Positions 36,299 to 48,065 of a stretch of DNA of 64,000 nt are shown here, piece after piece (position 1 is the stretch's first letter; every line of letters begins with the position of its first letter). The notes beneath the pieces were generated by a model, which saw only the letters and a program-made list of their open reading frames with translations, had not been told where the DNA came from and made no database searches. The translations under genes and the position numbers were made by a program. The stretch comes from Dromaius novaehollandiae (Eukaryota; Chordata; Aves; Casuariiformes; Dromaiidae), in contig NC_088100.1 of assembly GCF_036370855.1 (NCBI RefSeq), positions 37,832,563 through 37,896,562 on the forward strand, given 5' to 3'.

Positions 36299-39133
36299 AA
36301 CAGATGGTTAAGATCCACTTGCTTGATGAGTCAAATGCTCTTGAAGGCTAAAACCAAAATGAGAACTGAAGGAGACTTCTATAAATGCATTTATTAAAAT
36401 GCTTATTTATTTTTTTCTCCATTCACCCAGCCCCAGTTATAATGTTGGTGTGGAAGAAAAAATACTGCTGTTAAAAAGCATTTGTGAATGTAAGAAACAT
36501 ACAATTATATAAACACACCAGATTCAGATTTGTCAGATTGGATCACAAATATATAAAACTAGCATGGAAAAAACGCAGCTAAAATGGCAAGAAAAACACA
36601 AGATGTGGCAAGAACAATAGCCATTTCAGGGGAAAAAAAGAGAGAGCTGCAAGTCATTCTAGCAGAGGAATTGAGAGATGTTGGATCTATAGGGAGGCAG
36701 AAACAAGCCTAAGATCAAGAAAAGAAGGTTGAAGGGGTTGAGGACAGATCAGGTCCTGAGTTTACACTACTGTAACTAGAAACAGAATCTAGCACAGCAG
36801 TTTATGGAAGGCTGCCAAGAAAAATCTTGGCATCTTGAATTAAAGCTGTAGGTGGTTAACAGGAAGATTAAGGTCAAATAAGGAGACCCTATGCTGGCCT
36901 TGATTCCATCAGATAAGACAGCCCACCAAGCAAATGGCAGTAGGATTTCAGGATTTAAAGGGCTACTCTTCCCTAGAGTTCAAGACTCTGTCAAACAGAA
37001 TGTTGCATTTCTAGAATAACAAGAGTTTCTCCAAATAATGGCATTTAATCATTCTTTATTAATGTGCCAAGTTATTGAATTAAAAGCAGTGTTCCCACCG
37101 TAAATTGAGTCCTCTTCCACTCCCACTGTGCCAGACACATATAATATATATCACATGGGTGAAGCATGAAAGAGAAGTGTTTATTTAAGTTATATCTTCC
37201 CCATAGTTCGAGTTTGTTTGTGATCTGTGCTTGAGCAACAGGACTGAGGTGCTGGGAATCTGTTGGTGGGCTGCTCAGGAGCCCTACTATCCCCTAGCTA
37301 CTTCAGAGGAGATAAATCCATAGCACAGCTGAATGATCTTTTGTGCATCTTTCTCCCAAGACTTCTATAACGTGTATTCTGGGTCCTCATTCTTTTTAAA
37401 GAAAGTTGCCTAACTGAAATGACTAATTGAAAATCTCACTAAAAAGCAAGAACATGTATATTTCACATAGATCTGCAAGCAAAATTAAAGCCTAGGCTCT
37501 CCCGTGGTCCTGTTACCCAGTGTAAAAACACAGGCTTCACAGACGAATTTTTTTCAAATTGACAGTATGACACTATTAAGTTTCATAGCTATTTCATGAG
37601 TTAATTCTGCCCAAAAACATATCTGGGGAAAAAATGACACAGTCTTAAATTACTGTCCTACATAATATATCCTGGCTTCCAGTCATCAAGACTTCAGAGA
37701 AGGAAATATACTATTATTATTTTCCTTTCACAGATGCCAGAGCCCAGATTACTGGCTTGTATTCGGCTGCTTTTTTGTTACTCTCATTAAGCACCTTGCC
37801 CAAAAATGCTCTGGATTACCACCAGCCTTAGGATGATAAGAGCTTAGTCTCTGCTGACTGATTTCCTTTCTCTCTGTCTTGAAATCACTGAAGACAGAGT
37901 TCTTAAGAATATTTATGTCATGAATGAGGATTCTTGTGGACAAAGCAACATAGACACAGTCACCTACATGCCATGCATACAAAGGCAACACACATTCTCC
38001 GCCTAACAATGCAACCACATCACTCGAGGTTTGACCACCTCTCGCCTATGATCAGAACCTCATCCAGATGCAGTCTGAGGTTAGCATATACCAAGTCCTG
38101 TCCTGCAATACTGATGTCAAGCATCCATCTCTTTGCCATGCCAGAATGAGAGGCAGCTACTCATGCGACCGACTGGCCCTGAGGAGGAAGCACTAAAATG
38201 TTCCTGACCCTGTGATGCTGTAGAGCCAGCAATAATTGCCAGTGGTTTGCCTGCTGCAGTCAGTCATCCTTCTACTCATGCCACTACTCCTACAATGCCT
38301 TGCCCAAATATTTAAGAATATCAACAATCAAACATGTCAAAAAGTCATACTCTAGCTCTGTCCATAATTTTAGGCATTTAAACAGGACCCTGCTCATCCA
38401 CGCAATCCCTTTAGAGGTTCTTTGCTGCTTGCTGACAAAGCCTGCCTCCCAGGTGAAGCGACGAGCACAGGCACTAGCGTGCCCACGCAGTTCTAGGTGC
38501 AAAGCTGGCTTGTATCTCCCCAGCTTGCCAGATGGGTAGAGAGAGCACATGATAGTCAGCACTGACACCGTGGAAGGGCCTATGATCTGTAGTCCATTCT
38601 CTGTGGATAAAACACTCTTTGTATCACCACATATACTTTCTCTGTAGCATAATGAAGAGATCACTTCAAGAAGTTATAATACTGTCACATGTTAATGCTT
38701 CCTCTTTAAGGAAGACAAAGCACAGAACTCAGCTGCTGCACGTTGCAACAACAGCCAGATATTTATTTGCCAAAATAATAGCATTTTTATTATGGAATCA
38801 TTTTATTCTGGAGACTGTTCTTTCTTATATCAGACTACTCAGGAGATAGATGTTGCCGCTGTCTTTGACAGATGATTGATTTAGGGAGGGGAGTTGATAG
38901 ATCTGCTGATTCTACAATTTTATTAACACTTGCTCTGACTGTCACACCAAATGATTCCTTTATTTAATATCACTGCTACTCAGAAGAAAGCTTATCTACA
39001 GGCAGAATATGTTTGTTAAAATACTCAACACTTTGAAAGTTAGTTAATTATTCACTGGGTCTATATAAGATCACTAGCACAAAATATCACATAGAAAGGG
39101 AACATATGGGGGAAAAGAAAAATCAAGACTGAC
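36299..39133. other. Unique non-coding DNA
   Basis: No gene or clear mobile element is recognised. The 124-codon minus-strand frame at 38290-38664 overlaps a 79-codon plus-strand frame and has no recognised motif. A piece near 37720-37745 is faintly MIR-like but was not accepted. Confidence 0.5.
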
Positions 39134-39154
39134 ATATATATATATGTATATATA
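39134..39154. repeat. AT dinucleotide microsatellite
   Basis: Alternating A and T interrupted once by G. A short, imperfect microsatellite. Confidence 0.85.
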
Positions 39155-39242
39155 AAAAAGGTAATTTACAAATAAACCCCTCTTCTTTCAAGGCAAATTC
39201 AAATAGCACATAATATTTGGACAGAAAGGTGGTTTTGTTTTC

Positions 39243-39280
39243 GTCTAGAATCTAGACCTTCTGCACACAAATGCAGAAGG
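39243..39280. repeat. Two abutting perfect palindromes
   Basis: GTCTAGA (39243-39249) pairs with TCTAGAC (39251-39257) around one A. Sharing the base at 39257, CCTTCTGCA (39257-39265) pairs with TGCAGAAGG (39272-39280) around a 6-base loop. Two perfect stems side by side in 38 bp are unusual for this window. Confidence 0.88.
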
Positions 39281-41199
39281 AGCACTTCTGGAGCTAAATA
39301 CTTCATTACTTATATAAGCATTAATTCTGTTCAAAATATTTTTAAATACAGGAGCAATACATTAAGTTCTTCTAATCAAGCAACATTTTAAAGACTTTTC
39401 TGCTACACTTTATCAATAAATAAGTCATCTGTCAAAAACTGTCAAGAATCATTTAACAATATCATATCTGAAAACTTAGTAGAAAAAGAAAAACCTTCTG
39501 TCCAAACAATTTTTGTTATCAGCCTCGTTCTTCAAAAAAACAACAACAAGCAATGCAGTTTCCACATGTTCTAGTCTCTGCTTTCTAACAGAAAGGAATC
39601 TCTTTTATGAGATTTGAAAAATACCTTCATGCGATCATCAAGTTTTGCTCCAATCTAACTAGACAGTCAAAGTCCTCCAGGAAAGACTGCATCTCGAGCC
39701 TGAATGAACCCTTAACGTTCTCTTCTGAAAGATAAACATACTCTCCATAAACTTTTTGTTGGTCTAAACATCTGTTTAGACTCATGAACAGCTTTTCAGC
39801 CAAGTTCAGTCACTGGGAGTCTGACTTACTACATGCATCAGTTCTTTACTTCTTGCAAGCAACGAAACTTTATTTCTGCAGTCAACATGATATACCATAA
39901 AGAGCCACATTAACTAAACCAGACCAAGAAAAAGACAACCCAAAAAATAAAATAGTTAAAATAAGAGCTTGCATACTCTCCTGTTCTCCCACCTTTATAT
40001 ATACAAATAAATCCAACCATGCAGGTTCTGAAAGCAGGTGGGCCATCCCCTGCCCTGCTTCTGAAAGAGTTCCTTAGCTAGTGTATTATAGTATTTTTTG
40101 CTGTTTGTCTGGCTCAGTGATTAATGAATTCTTCCAGGCAAAACAGAACTGCATCAAAAAGATTTGAGAGAAGTATCACTCCAGAACATCTTTTAGGTGA
40201 GAATGTAGATACATATGTTCCAGACCACTCAGGTGGAGGAGATGTTTGCAGCCATATACCAGAAGACTGCTTTCATCCCTGACCCAAAGATGGTTTGCTT
40301 CTAGACTTTGGGCCACTGGTGTCTGGAGTATACTTCAGGGGCTCTGCACAAGGTGATCAAAAAATACAAGTCTGCCATCACACAGTCTTTGATTCCTTGT
40401 GTAGGAAATGCACAGCTTGGAAACAACCACTCTGTGTTACGGATCAAGGCAGCACCTCATTCTTCTTCTTACGTTTTGTAAGAAAGGTACATAAATGAGC
40501 CCTTTCTTTAAGAGTCTGAGACATTGTCTAGGTTGCTGGATATACATAATTCACAGCAGACCCCATCTTCCTGGATCATCAATCATCTATTTCAAAGCAG
40601 TTGGAGGCTGGGCATTGCCCCAACATGTATGTGCCAAGAGTTTCATACCTCTAGCTCACACAGCCCCTTGGCATTTCTAGGAATCTAGTTTAAACAGCTC
40701 ATAATAGTGGTTTGTATTTTGAAGGCTTCAATCTTTCTACAAAATTCAAAAGGAATCTTCGGTTCTGTACGCAGAGCAACAGAGTCTCCTGCTCACTGGA
40801 GAGCCTAAAAGTTATACCATGAGCACCACGATGCTGAGACCTAAGATGCTTGAGAAATCTAGCTATCATCAGTGGCATTCATGGCACAGTTCCCCCCCTG
40901 CTTTTTAAAGAAGATGCGAAAAGGCAGAACAAATAATAAAGATGTGAATGGTAAAAAGAGAAAATGAAACATAAGGAAAACTAACTGCACATGTTTAATA
41001 TTAAATATGATAATGAAAAGTGAAAACATATTTTTTTTTTTTAATAAGGATTCATTGAACGATAGAGTTTACGAGGGCCTGATCAAATTAGATGTCCTGA
41101 CAATGATTTTATAACCATGGAATGGAAAACAATGGGACAGTAGAAAACATATGTTTGATATGACCTTTCGAATCTTGTAAAACAGATCCATCAGCTCCA
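39281..41199. other. Unique non-coding DNA
   Basis: No gene, RNA gene or interspersed repeat is recognised. A T run lies near 41030-41042. Confidence 0.5.
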
Positions 41200-41340
41200 T
41201 TATTTCTCCTCTGACCTTGGATAAACTCAGTGTGTGCACAGTATCTTTTCTTCAAAATCAGTAAGGACTGAGCCCAGGGAGGTGCGGAGTCTTGTCCAAG
41301 AGGTAAGGAATTCATTCCAGTCTACCGAGCCACTTGTGGA
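41200..41340 (-). mobile_element. MIR-like CORE-SINE remnant
   Basis: The plus strand reads 'gtaaggactgagcccaggga', then 'gtcttgtccaagaggtaagg', then 'ctaccgagccac'. In reverse complement this gives 'cttggacaagact', then 'cctccctgggctcagt', then a T-rich piece leading into 'gata'. That is the order of the MIR core: 'cttgggcaagt', 'cctctctgagcctcagt', 'ttcctcatctgtaaaatgg', 'gataat'. The element is therefore on the minus strand. The copy is old and the edges are uncertain. Confidence 0.5.
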
Positions 41341-44264
41341 TCAAACACAAGGTTTGGCACCTCACAGTCCCACCATCTCAAAGAATGAATCAAAAGTGTC
41401 AATTTAACCTAGTTAAGAGAAAAGTTATTGTTTCCATTGTGGATATTACAATAGAGTATTCAGCAAAAAAGAACCTCTAAGAGAGCACGTACAATCTATT
41501 CAATGCCATGCTCCACCCTTGGATTAACATCTTAGCTTTCTGTTCATGACAGTCTCACAGCCAGGAGAATTGGTCCTGAGAAACATGAAATGAAAGTTCA
41601 GTTGCTGGAACAAAATGTGTTTTTTAGCCCCAAGACCACAGAGCTGAGCAGGGCCAAGATACAGAACACTGGATGCCAAACTAGTATGTATTTGAGTGCA
41701 GTTCCTGCATGCATTTTTAGCTCTGACATTCATTTGGGAATGGCTGCTTCTGTCCCTCACATAATTAAATAAATGCCACCACCAAGGTGAAGTCACTAGC
41801 TCAAGGACTGATCTTTCTGAGTTTTCAACAGAGATTCTGGGACAGAGGTGAAGTGTAGGATTTAATGGGCTTTTGTGTGCAGCTGAGTATTATTTCCACT
41901 GCTTTCGGCTACTATGTGAACTTTTCTCACTGCCACACGTATAGGGCAAAGTTTATCAATTTTTAGCTCAATTGTTCCAGGGCACCTGTATGTAGTGGTC
42001 TTCGTTAAAATACTTATAAATGAAAAAAAAAAGAATTTTAAAAAAGCAAATAAGGGCATAATGGTTCTTCAGGTTTTCCGAATGCAGGGCCATATAGAAT
42101 AAATGATGTAAGCTTATTAACTCAGGGGCATTTTTACACGATCAGATATCAGCTACTCTGAATAGAGAAGGCAGAACTAGGTCTTATTTATGGAAGACAA
42201 ATTTTGTGTTCCTTGTATATTTAAAACACTACACTTAAAACAAACAACAACAACAACAAACAGAAATTTCTTCACTGAATTTGGCCATCATCTCAAGTCC
42301 ATCACTGTAGCACTTCCACTCAAATACAGGACTATTAAACACTCAGCTTTTCAATCATTTAATCCTCCTGGAATCTTTAAATTCCACAAGTGAAGAAGTA
42401 AGAGGACTACATGCTGACTTTAATATGTAGATGATTTTTCCACTTCAGAACTCTCTTTTCTAAGGTCCCTAGGGAAATTATTTAATCAGCTCGGTTTCAT
42501 GTGCTCGATAGCACAATAATGGAACTTTGCCTTTTTTAGGTTACTGATCATCTCACAGACTAGATTTCACAACAACATAACTGAAATGCTTAAATCAGAG
42601 TTTGGTAAGCCTTTCATCACAAAATAGTTATTTTCCCTGAAATGCATATTTTAAATTTATTCACATTCCAAAATTATTTCCAAAATAATTTTCCTTTTGC
42701 TTTTTCAAATATTCGCTATCTGATATTTGACCTTTTTCCAGTGGAAAAGGAGGTCACATGGTACTATATGAGTCACTTACCTGAAGGAATAAGCTTCTGC
42801 TGTTTTCAACACGAACTCTCAACAGTCAAAAATACAACTTTTGCTTTCTAAGCTTGTGTTAGTTGCTCGACCTTCGCTAGATCTGTGAAAACTCTTGTCA
42901 GGAAATTTGTTTTTGGCAAATGCTCTAAAACAAATAAAAAGAAAGGTGCAAGCACTGCAAAAGCCACTGTGTTTCAAAACACAAAGAAATATTCATATAA
43001 CATGTTTTAATTGTGTCCTGCAAGCATTTCCCTTTAATCACCTGACAGAATCCTTTTCCCTGCCTTGCACATCTGGCTGTAAATCATTCGTGCATTATGA
43101 TAAATGGTCTGCTTGGTACCATGCCATTGCATACAGCGAACACTGCCAGACCACTGTCACGCTTCAGAAAGAACACTTTTTTTGTTCCCACATGCACCCT
43201 ACAGTTCAAGCAGCATGTGCTCTCCTATGGCGAGGTCACTTCTCTCTGTACCCATGAGCTGCAGCTGCAAAAGGCAGGAGTATTTGAGCAGTCAGTTCCC
43301 AGGCAGAGCCAACAAGGGCCAGAGGAAAGCATTTGCAGTGGGAAGCCTGGAAGTGTTGTTGTCATTCTCACTGCTAAGGATTTTTCACCTAAGTTGTCCT
43401 CTTCAGAGCATAACACAGGGTTCATCTTCGTTCAGGCTGTCTAGGACCAAGCACGTCCAGGAGGGTCTTTTCTGCATAGCCAGGTGCTGTGCCCATGGTT
43501 CAAATTCCCCTCAGCCAGCCCTGGACAACATTCATCATCTTCCCTTTTTAACTCATTTGGGTTTTGCCAAAGAGTACAGAGAAAAGAAAATTCCCCAAAC
43601 CAAGCAAAAGTGTTTTAATATTTCTAATTTGAAGGAGAGGAGGAAGAGCCCAGATATGGAGCCTTTTAATGTCTCTGATAAAAAACCTAACGTTATTTTT
43701 CTGTATAATATCACCTGAAAAATCTGAATTCATCATACGTTCTTAATTCTTCAAACTTTCAGAAATCAAGTGAGGGACTTTTAAAATTGATGGAAACCTT
43801 TCATTTATGCCATAGATGTTATGCAGTTGATATTAATGTATAATTAATGCTAACATTTTAAAATTAAGTTAATGTTATCATTACGGAGGTGAAAGGCCTA
43901 TCACCTGGTATGCTGCAGTTAACTCAGGAGATACAGATAGGACACTGTTGTTACTGAATGGCCTCACATTCATCGGCTGTAAAGTTCATTGCAAATCTCA
44001 CATTAGCCATTTGCTTGAAATAAAGCCAGCTGAAGATTTGTTTCATCCCTCTGGGTTCCAGAAAGCTATCAGCTGTTTCTTACAAACTGTGCTGCTGTGT
44101 CCCAGACTGAAGGTCCGTGCACTCAGCATCCTTTCTCCAAGAGCCGTTAGCAGCAGATGTTTACAGAACAGCGTAAGGACAGAGCACACTTAAAAGGGGT
44201 AGTCTCCTGTTTCCAGCTATCAGTGGGAGTGCTTGAGATGAAGCTTGCATGTATATGTCTACAT
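41341..44264. other. Unique non-coding DNA containing the window's longest open frame
   Basis: The 204-codon plus-strand frame at 43104-43718 lies in a patch where other frames are open too (120 and 115 codons), so base composition is the likely cause. The product would be serine- and cysteine-rich with no domain I recognise, and I do not call it a gene. A CAA trinucleotide repeat lies at about 42241-42260. A 13-bp inverted repeat with one mismatch lies at 43845-43857 and 43871-43883. Confidence 0.5.
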
Positions 44265-44705
44265 TTAATAGCCACAAATGGACCCAATCTTCAAGAATCT
44301 ATCTGATTCCTCTCCAACTCTGTCTATACTTCTGGCCTCCACAATGTCCCCCTAGGATTCCTACAATTTAATTACACATCATAAAGATTTCCTTTCATTT
44401 GCTCTTAACCTACTGCACGATAGTTTCACTGGGGCCTGCTAGTTCTTGCACAGTGAAAAATAATGACTGATCACACCTTCTTCACAATTTTTTACCTCAT
44501 TCATGATTTAACAAGCCTTCAGTACACTCGTCCCACAACTTTGCTTGCCAAAGTTTATGACGGTCTAATTTCATTTGCTTTTATATGCTGTTTTTATGCC
44601 CTTCCATACAACTAAAGGGAAACTTGACTTCAGATTGTCCTTATGTTCTAGCCAATTCCTAATTTTTCTTTTTTCCTAAATCAAGTGACATTGCAGAAGA
44701 ATTCA
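44265..44705 (-). mobile_element. CR1/L3-clade LINE fragment, minus strand
   Basis: The plus strand reads 'ctatacttctggcctccaca' at about 44323-44342, then 'atgtccccctaggattccta', then 'gcctgctagttcttgcacag' at about 44436-44455, and later 'ttctagccaattcctaattt' at about 44647-44666. This is the antisense order of a CR1/L3 3' end: 'tgtgcttctggcctccacaatatcccctggcaatgag', then 'gacccctagttcttgtatta', then a section ending in 'cttttccaattcca'. The element lies on the minus strand and has no coding capacity left. Confidence 0.75.
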
Positions 44706-47700
44706 GTCTAAGTGAGGTGAAGAGAACAGCTTCAGTGTAAGAAAGATCCTTGCAGAATCTTCAATATTATCTGTTACAAAACTGTATCAAAGTTTCTTCC
44801 AAACCCTCACTTCAATTCCCTAGGAACAGCAAATCACAACCCTTACAATAAAAGTTTGGGAGAATAAGATTTGCTGTTATACAGGATTCCCTAATAGGAC
44901 TTCATCATGCTAGCAGATGGACAGATGAATTTCCATCCCTGGGTTCTCGTCCTTCATTCCTGAAAAACAAAGTCCTGGACCGTCCTGTAGTTAATAACAT
45001 CCTGGGAGGAACAAGCAGCAAGTACCAGGCAGGTAACCTACATACTCCTGCGGCTTTAAGAAGGAGTGGATGGGTTTGTGATACTGAAGACTAGCACAGG
45101 AAAAGCAGAATAACCAGAAATACAGACAGGAAACATCTCATGAATTTGCTTCTTAAAGTACATTTCTACTTCTCTGTGTGTCTGAAAGGATGAAGACTTG
45201 AAAACTTCACTTGGCAAATCATTTCACCATTTTACACAGCAGAACTCAGCATCATGAGCTTTTCTCCTAACTTTTCAGCTAAATCATCTCCTGTTAATCC
45301 CAACCTGCTGCTCCAAGGTATGTTATGGGCAAGGATACAGCAACCATCCTGGCTTTTTTAAAAATTCAAATATCTCATCCTTTATTCCCTATGGTCAAAC
45401 TTGCCTGCTTTTATGCATTTTACTATTCTCAGGATTTCTTTAAAAGCACCCCCCCCTTCTTTGCTCCATTTACTTTTTTTGCTTCTCAGTGATGCATATT
45501 TCTTTATCTGTGGGGCAGACAAAGCTGAAGTCAGTACATGTGATCCATCACTCCCCTCCTTGAATAACGAGTGTTGCCAGGCCTGTATCATCATGGCTTA
45601 TTAGGGGCTGGAAAGTCATGCCTAGAGTGTTAGTCTCTACTGCTCCTTGGTTTATTTGAGGAGTGTTGTTTTCTAGATTTCCCTGTCATGCTATAGCTGT
45701 GTTTAAGTTATTTTTCTCTGAGGACTACTAGAACTGCATTTAGCCAAATTGAATGTCTTGTTTTATTGCTTGTTGGTATTTTTATTTTCAAGATGAAATC
45801 AAATTGAGTGTATGGTTTATATGAAATGGTCAAGTATTATACTGAGGGAAGTATCTGAAGTCCTGTATTTTATGAGAGACAGCAAAAATGTTAACTACAT
45901 TCATAACTCTAATTAGTGTTGCCCAGATATGAACCCCAGTGAGGACATAGTAATACCAATAAATGCTCACAGACAAGTAGTTAAAATTGTCTCAGGGTCA
46001 AGTACTTCTAAAATCACTGCCTATACCATATCCACTGTTCTGAAGATATATTCCACCTATAGTATTTCTTTCATCGTTATATCTGCTGCCTTCTAATTCC
46101 TGAACAAATCCTCCCTCTCCATAGTTAAATAAGAGATCTTGGTCAGTAAAAGGATACACAACAGTATACAGAAGAGAACTATAAAGATATTTCCCATCAC
46201 TGACAGAATGTTATCCAAAGAGAAATAAAGCCAAGCATATGTCATAGAGCGTAGTTCATCTGGCCTTTCTCCTCCCACACACCTCCCTGGTGAAAGTACT
46301 GTCACGCATGTTAATGCTTAGATCTACCACACAAGAGCAAGAATTCAAGATTTCTGTGATGAGACAGCAGTGACCTGCCATATCATGATGGTGATGGTTG
46401 TTTCATTACCATGAGAGGCACAAGCACCAGAGGGAGATTTGATCCAAAGGTCAGCAAGTGATAAAATAGTGAAACAGCTACAGCAAGAAATGACTTCTGA
46501 GAGGGTCAGTGCAATCTGCACAAATCCATGATGAGGGCAACAAGAAGCTGAGACGAAGAGTGGCAGGGAGGAAACCAAACACAGGCATGATATTGTGCAT
46601 CTGTACAGCTAGCATTTCCGGTTTGGATCACTGGAAAGAAGCGTGGTGTCAGAGATGGAGGCTCCAGGAAGCATGTGGGACATGACCACAGCATACACAA
46701 GCATTTTAAAGAAAGGGAGAAGTGGTTTGTTGTCTTTCTCAAGTGAAATAAAGGGGAAAAAAGCAAGCTTTAGAAGAAGGTGTGGGGAAAAGAAGAGATT
46801 GGTTTGGTTTATGATGACTCAGTGACTGTGCTTCTGAACAACTTGGCATCTGCTGCTACTGGAGGAAAAGAAGTAGAACAGGAAACAGTTCCTTCATTAT
46901 ATCTCCATTTAATTTGGACAGTCAGTTCACACAGGCAGTTTGTTGAATCTAACAGGAGATGTGGTTGTTATGAGCAAAAGAGAGGAGACTTGAAAAATGA
47001 GAGGAATACAAAAACATGGCCAAAAGAACAATAAAAAGTGAGTATTGAGAGAGCATCATAAAATATTGCATCAAAAAGGTAGAATGATCTGTCATATCAA
47101 AGGCTTCCTAATGTCAGGGAAATGTCACATCGATCTCAGCATGAGACTGTTTCATAGAGTCACAATGGATTTTTAATGTTGAGACTTTAATTTGATTTAT
47201 ATCTTACTTTAATTCATTTTAAATTAAAGAAATTATTTTTCTAAGGCAACTTCTTCTGTCACAGATCTGCTAAGAAATCCTTATATGTAAATAAAACAGT
47301 CTTTTTGTTAGCTCACTCAGCTTTTCACCCTTCTTAAAAAATAGAATTGTGAAAAAAACATAGGGAGGTTCAAGATGTTTCTCTCTCTTTATCCTTACAC
47401 ATTTACAATAAATAATGAAGTGGTGGAAGGTGACTATGCCACCTCAGTATCAATAAACCAAAGAACTGGCAGCGTTAGCATTCAAGTAGCAGGATGTACA
47501 ACATTTGTATGCAAACACATGTGAGGAAGGACATTATCTCAGAGGGAAAAGTTTACAAATATAGTCTGCTTACCACAGCTGAGTGAGCTTGGACTGAGAT
47601 GAGAGTGAAAATAGTGAAAAACAACAGTCATAAGGAACTGTTATGCCTCTCCAGGGCAGGATTAGAAGGCAGAACAGGAAGCATTTATGCATGAAAAAAG

Positions 47701-47879
47701 GAGACTTGTAAAAAAGCCCAGACATTGATCATGGGGATTTCAATTACGCTGACATTTACTGGAACGCAAGTGACAAGTAAAAGCATGTTCTCAAAACACT
47801 CAAGGCTCTTGCCATATGGAGCTTTCTGTAAAGCCAGCCCAACTGCACCTTCTAAGTGCTGCTGATTTCTAGGCAATAT
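44706..47879. other. Unique non-coding DNA
   Basis: No gene is recognised. Several 60- to 90-codon frames lie on both strands between 45.4 and 47.1 kb; they overlap each other, and none has a motif. AT-rich DNA at about 47160-47290 is well mixed and may be worth an alignment for conservation. Confidence 0.5.
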
Positions 47880-48065
47880 CTGCAAGGTGGCAGGCAGGAG
47901 GGTCCGCACGGGTGCTGGGCAAAAGACTTCAGAGGCTGTGAACGCCGCGGCTCACAGCAACACGTCAGTCCAGCTGGCTTGATTAGCCACCTCCTTTAGC
48001 AACACCTACATTTTGGGTAGTTCTGGGAAGCTCGCGTGCCGTAGGTGCCCACAGCTGCACGTATT
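47880..48065. promoter_or_regulatory. Short CpG-containing patch
   Basis: About ten CpG dinucleotides occur in about 165 bp, including 'gaacgccgcggctc' and 'ctcgcgtgccg', against a background where CpG is scarce. It is far too short for a classical CpG island and has no TATA box or clear exon. It may be a small unmethylated regulatory element or simply a sequence that has kept its CpGs. Confidence 0.25.

Noticed and set aside
37720-37760. MIR-like 'attattattttcctttcaca'
   Set aside because: Only a short AT-rich block matches, and the rest of the core is missing.
38290-38664. 124-codon minus-strand frame
   Set aside because: No recognised motif, an overlapping plus-strand frame, and no splice or promoter context.
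41740-41850. Possible third MIR fragment ('gtgaagtcactagctcaagg')
   Set aside because: The similarity is limited to one short motif and its neighbours do not follow the MIR order.
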